DNA of 64,000 nt from Heliocidaris tuberculata. Lineage: Eukaryota > Echinodermata > Echinoidea > Camarodonta > Echinometridae. Positions 62,563-64,000 of this stretch are shown here, piece by piece (positions within the stretch are counted from its first letter, which is position 1; every line of letters starts with the position of its first letter). A model generated the notes under the pieces. That model had not been told where the DNA came from. It searched no databases and saw only the letters and a list, made by a program, of their open reading frames with translations. The DNA lies in the NCBI GenBank assembly GCA_025618425.1, contig CM046838.1, forward strand, positions 14,222,010-14,286,009, given 5' to 3'. The position numbers were made by a program, and so were the translations under genes.

Positions 62563-63360
62563 TATTCATAAAATTTGCATAAATTTGCATGAAGTGGAAT
62601 GCAGATAGAATTTAATTTGTTTTGTCCTGTGCCAAAGGTGAATCTATTTGCATTACCAGTACATAAGGCAGTGGCGGATTTAGGGGGGGGGGGCAATCCC
62701 GGCCCGTGCCCCCTCCCCTTATTTGCGATTGTGCCCCCCCCCCTTTTCGACCAGAAAACCTTTTTGGTCGCCACCCCCCCCCCCCCCCCCCCACTGAGCG
62801 ACTGTTGGAGGGCTGGCGAGACCAAAAAAATATGGGTCTCCCTCCAAGCAGTTTCCCAAAGTTTACAATCCTGCATTTGTGTGCCCCCCCCCCCCTTATA
62901 CGAAATCCTGGATCCGCCCCTGCATAAGGAAAATTTGGTGCGGAACAATCAATATGTACAATATGAACGGCATTAACTGTATAAATTTGCATAAATTTGC
63001 ATAAATTTGCATGACAATATGAGTTAACTCAGTGGGTTCTGTGAAAAGAAATAGGCAAAACAAATATATTTGGAAAGTTTGGTACATTTTCAGGCACTTT
63101 GATTTTTACACTGTACAGATACATGTACAGAGTATTGATATATTGCAATCATTTGCATAAATTAGCATAATTTTGCATGAAGATGAGATTTAATTCAGTG
63201 AGTCTTGTATTAAAAAATAAGTTATCGTTGCAACAAATGCATATCTAAAGTTTGGTACATTTTTCAAAATCTCTGATTTTAACATTGTCAATGTAGTATT
63301 GATTTAATACATGTAATTTGCATAAATTAGCCTAATTTTGCATGAAGATGTGGTTTAATT
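62563..63360. repeat. Tandem repeat, unit about 170 bp, carrying ATTTGCAT motifs
   Basis: TTTGCATAAATT(A/T)GCAT...TGCATGA(AG) blocks occur at about 62573, 62978, 63149 and 63317. Each is followed by 'GATTTAATTCAGTGGGT/TCCTGT', an AAAAAATA stretch and 'AAAGTTTGGTACATTTT'. Spacing is 168-175 bp; the first gap is enlarged by a MITE at 62669-62922. Confidence 0.75.
62669..62922. mobile_element. hAT-like MITE, 254 bp, G/C-run interior
   Basis: The ends CAGTGGCGGATTTAGGG and CTGGATCCGCCCCTG are inverse. CATAAGG occurs on both sides (62662-62668 and 62923-62929). G12 at the left, C-runs through the body. It interrupts the ~170-bp tandem array. Confidence 0.8.
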
Positions 63361-63999
63361 CGATGGGTCCTGTGGAAAAAAATGAAGCTATTATCCTAAC
63401 AAGGAAGTATGCAAAGTTTGGTGCTTTTGTAAACTTTGTCCCCAAAACTCAAAAATATGGGCTTAACAGACCTGATTATTAATTTGGTTTGTTGCACTAT
63501 ACAAAAGAAGACAAGGAGACAAACTCATGCACAGGAGTACCAGTATCATTTCATCCTAATCAAATTTACGATGTTTATCGCCATGCAGAATAAAAAGTAA
63601 ATGTACATGCATATGAATAAGGAAGAGAGGGAAATATCTGATTGGATTACTTATCACAATGAATTATAAACAAGGTGCAGTTGAAATGTTTCCTTGTGAT
63701 CAGGTCACAGGTCCCACACGAACACAAAACCATTACCAACGAGTTGGTTGGAGAGATCCAAATGGTCCTACATGTACCACTGTTCCTAACTCCTATGCTA
63801 AAAAACTTATTTCCAAAGCATGCACCATTAGAGGTTTGGGTTTAGGGTTAGGATTTAGGGTTAGGGCTTAGGATTAGGATTACAGACAGGGCTGCCATCA
63901 AATCGACAGACTTTCCAGTCACTAACAACGCATAGTAAGGAAACAATCGTGTCCATACGGGCGACATGCCCCCTACCCCCCCCCCCCCAGAATTTTGGA
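63361..63999. other. No gene recognised; telomere-like patch near the end
   Basis: Bases 63833-63882 contain TTAGGG and variants (GGTTTAGGGTTAGGATTTAG and following), about eight degenerate units. C13 at 63976-63988. No ORF of interest. Confidence 0.6.
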
Positions 64000-64000
64000 T

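Noticed and set aside
1..63999. CRISPR arrays, operons, riboswitches and tRNA/rRNA genes
   Set aside because: The genome is eukaryotic; tandem repeats present have the wrong structure for CRISPR, and no cloverleaf or rRNA sequence was recognised.

Overview
The window is animal genomic DNA: AT-rich, with long introns and crowded with transposons. It most likely comes from a marine deuterostome, and an echinoderm such as a sea urchin is my best guess. The grounds are a modular receptor mixing CUB-like, LDLa, EGF, Ig, SEA and HormR domains, intron-phase patterns typical of exon shuffling, and abundant CR1/L2-like LINEs, mariner-, TTAA- and hAT-type elements. The species cannot be fixed from the sequence alone.

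Main gene (1-35218, + strand): a multi-exon adhesion GPCR lacking only its 5' part. I reconstruct 22 exons from splice sites, phase and domain content. Joined, they give one continuous frame of 4473 nt (1490 residues plus stop). Order: CUB-like (cut by the window edge), LDLa, CUB-like, LDLa, CUB-like, three EGF, Ig, SEA (two exons), HormR (two exons), GAIN (three exons), GPS (one exon), seven-helix domain (five exons, the last with the cytoplasmic tail). Extracellular module exons are almost all symmetrical phase 1-1; GAIN exons are phase 0-0; 7TM exons use mixed phases. The transmembrane part resembles vertebrate group VIII (ADGRG) receptors, especially the ADGRG6-type combination of CUB, SEA and HormR.

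Second gene: the final coding exon of an Mpv17/PMP22-family protein, closest to MPV17L2, lies on the - strand at 50110-50298. Its upstream exons are not recognised in the window and may lie beyond 64000.

The rest is mostly mobile DNA. Introns 1, 3, 7, 8, 13, 19 and 20 of the receptor hold nested and palindromic elements. Intron 1 is a three-level nest. Intron 13 holds a ~157-bp repeat array split by a 1.8-kb hAT-like insertion. Intron 19 is almost entirely one 5.3-kb mariner element with ~450-bp inverted ends and a broken transposase. From 35.2 to 64 kb are LINE relics, foldback elements, short satellites and AT-rich sequence without recognisable genes apart from the Mpv17-like exon. All identifications are from reading the sequence; no database search was run.
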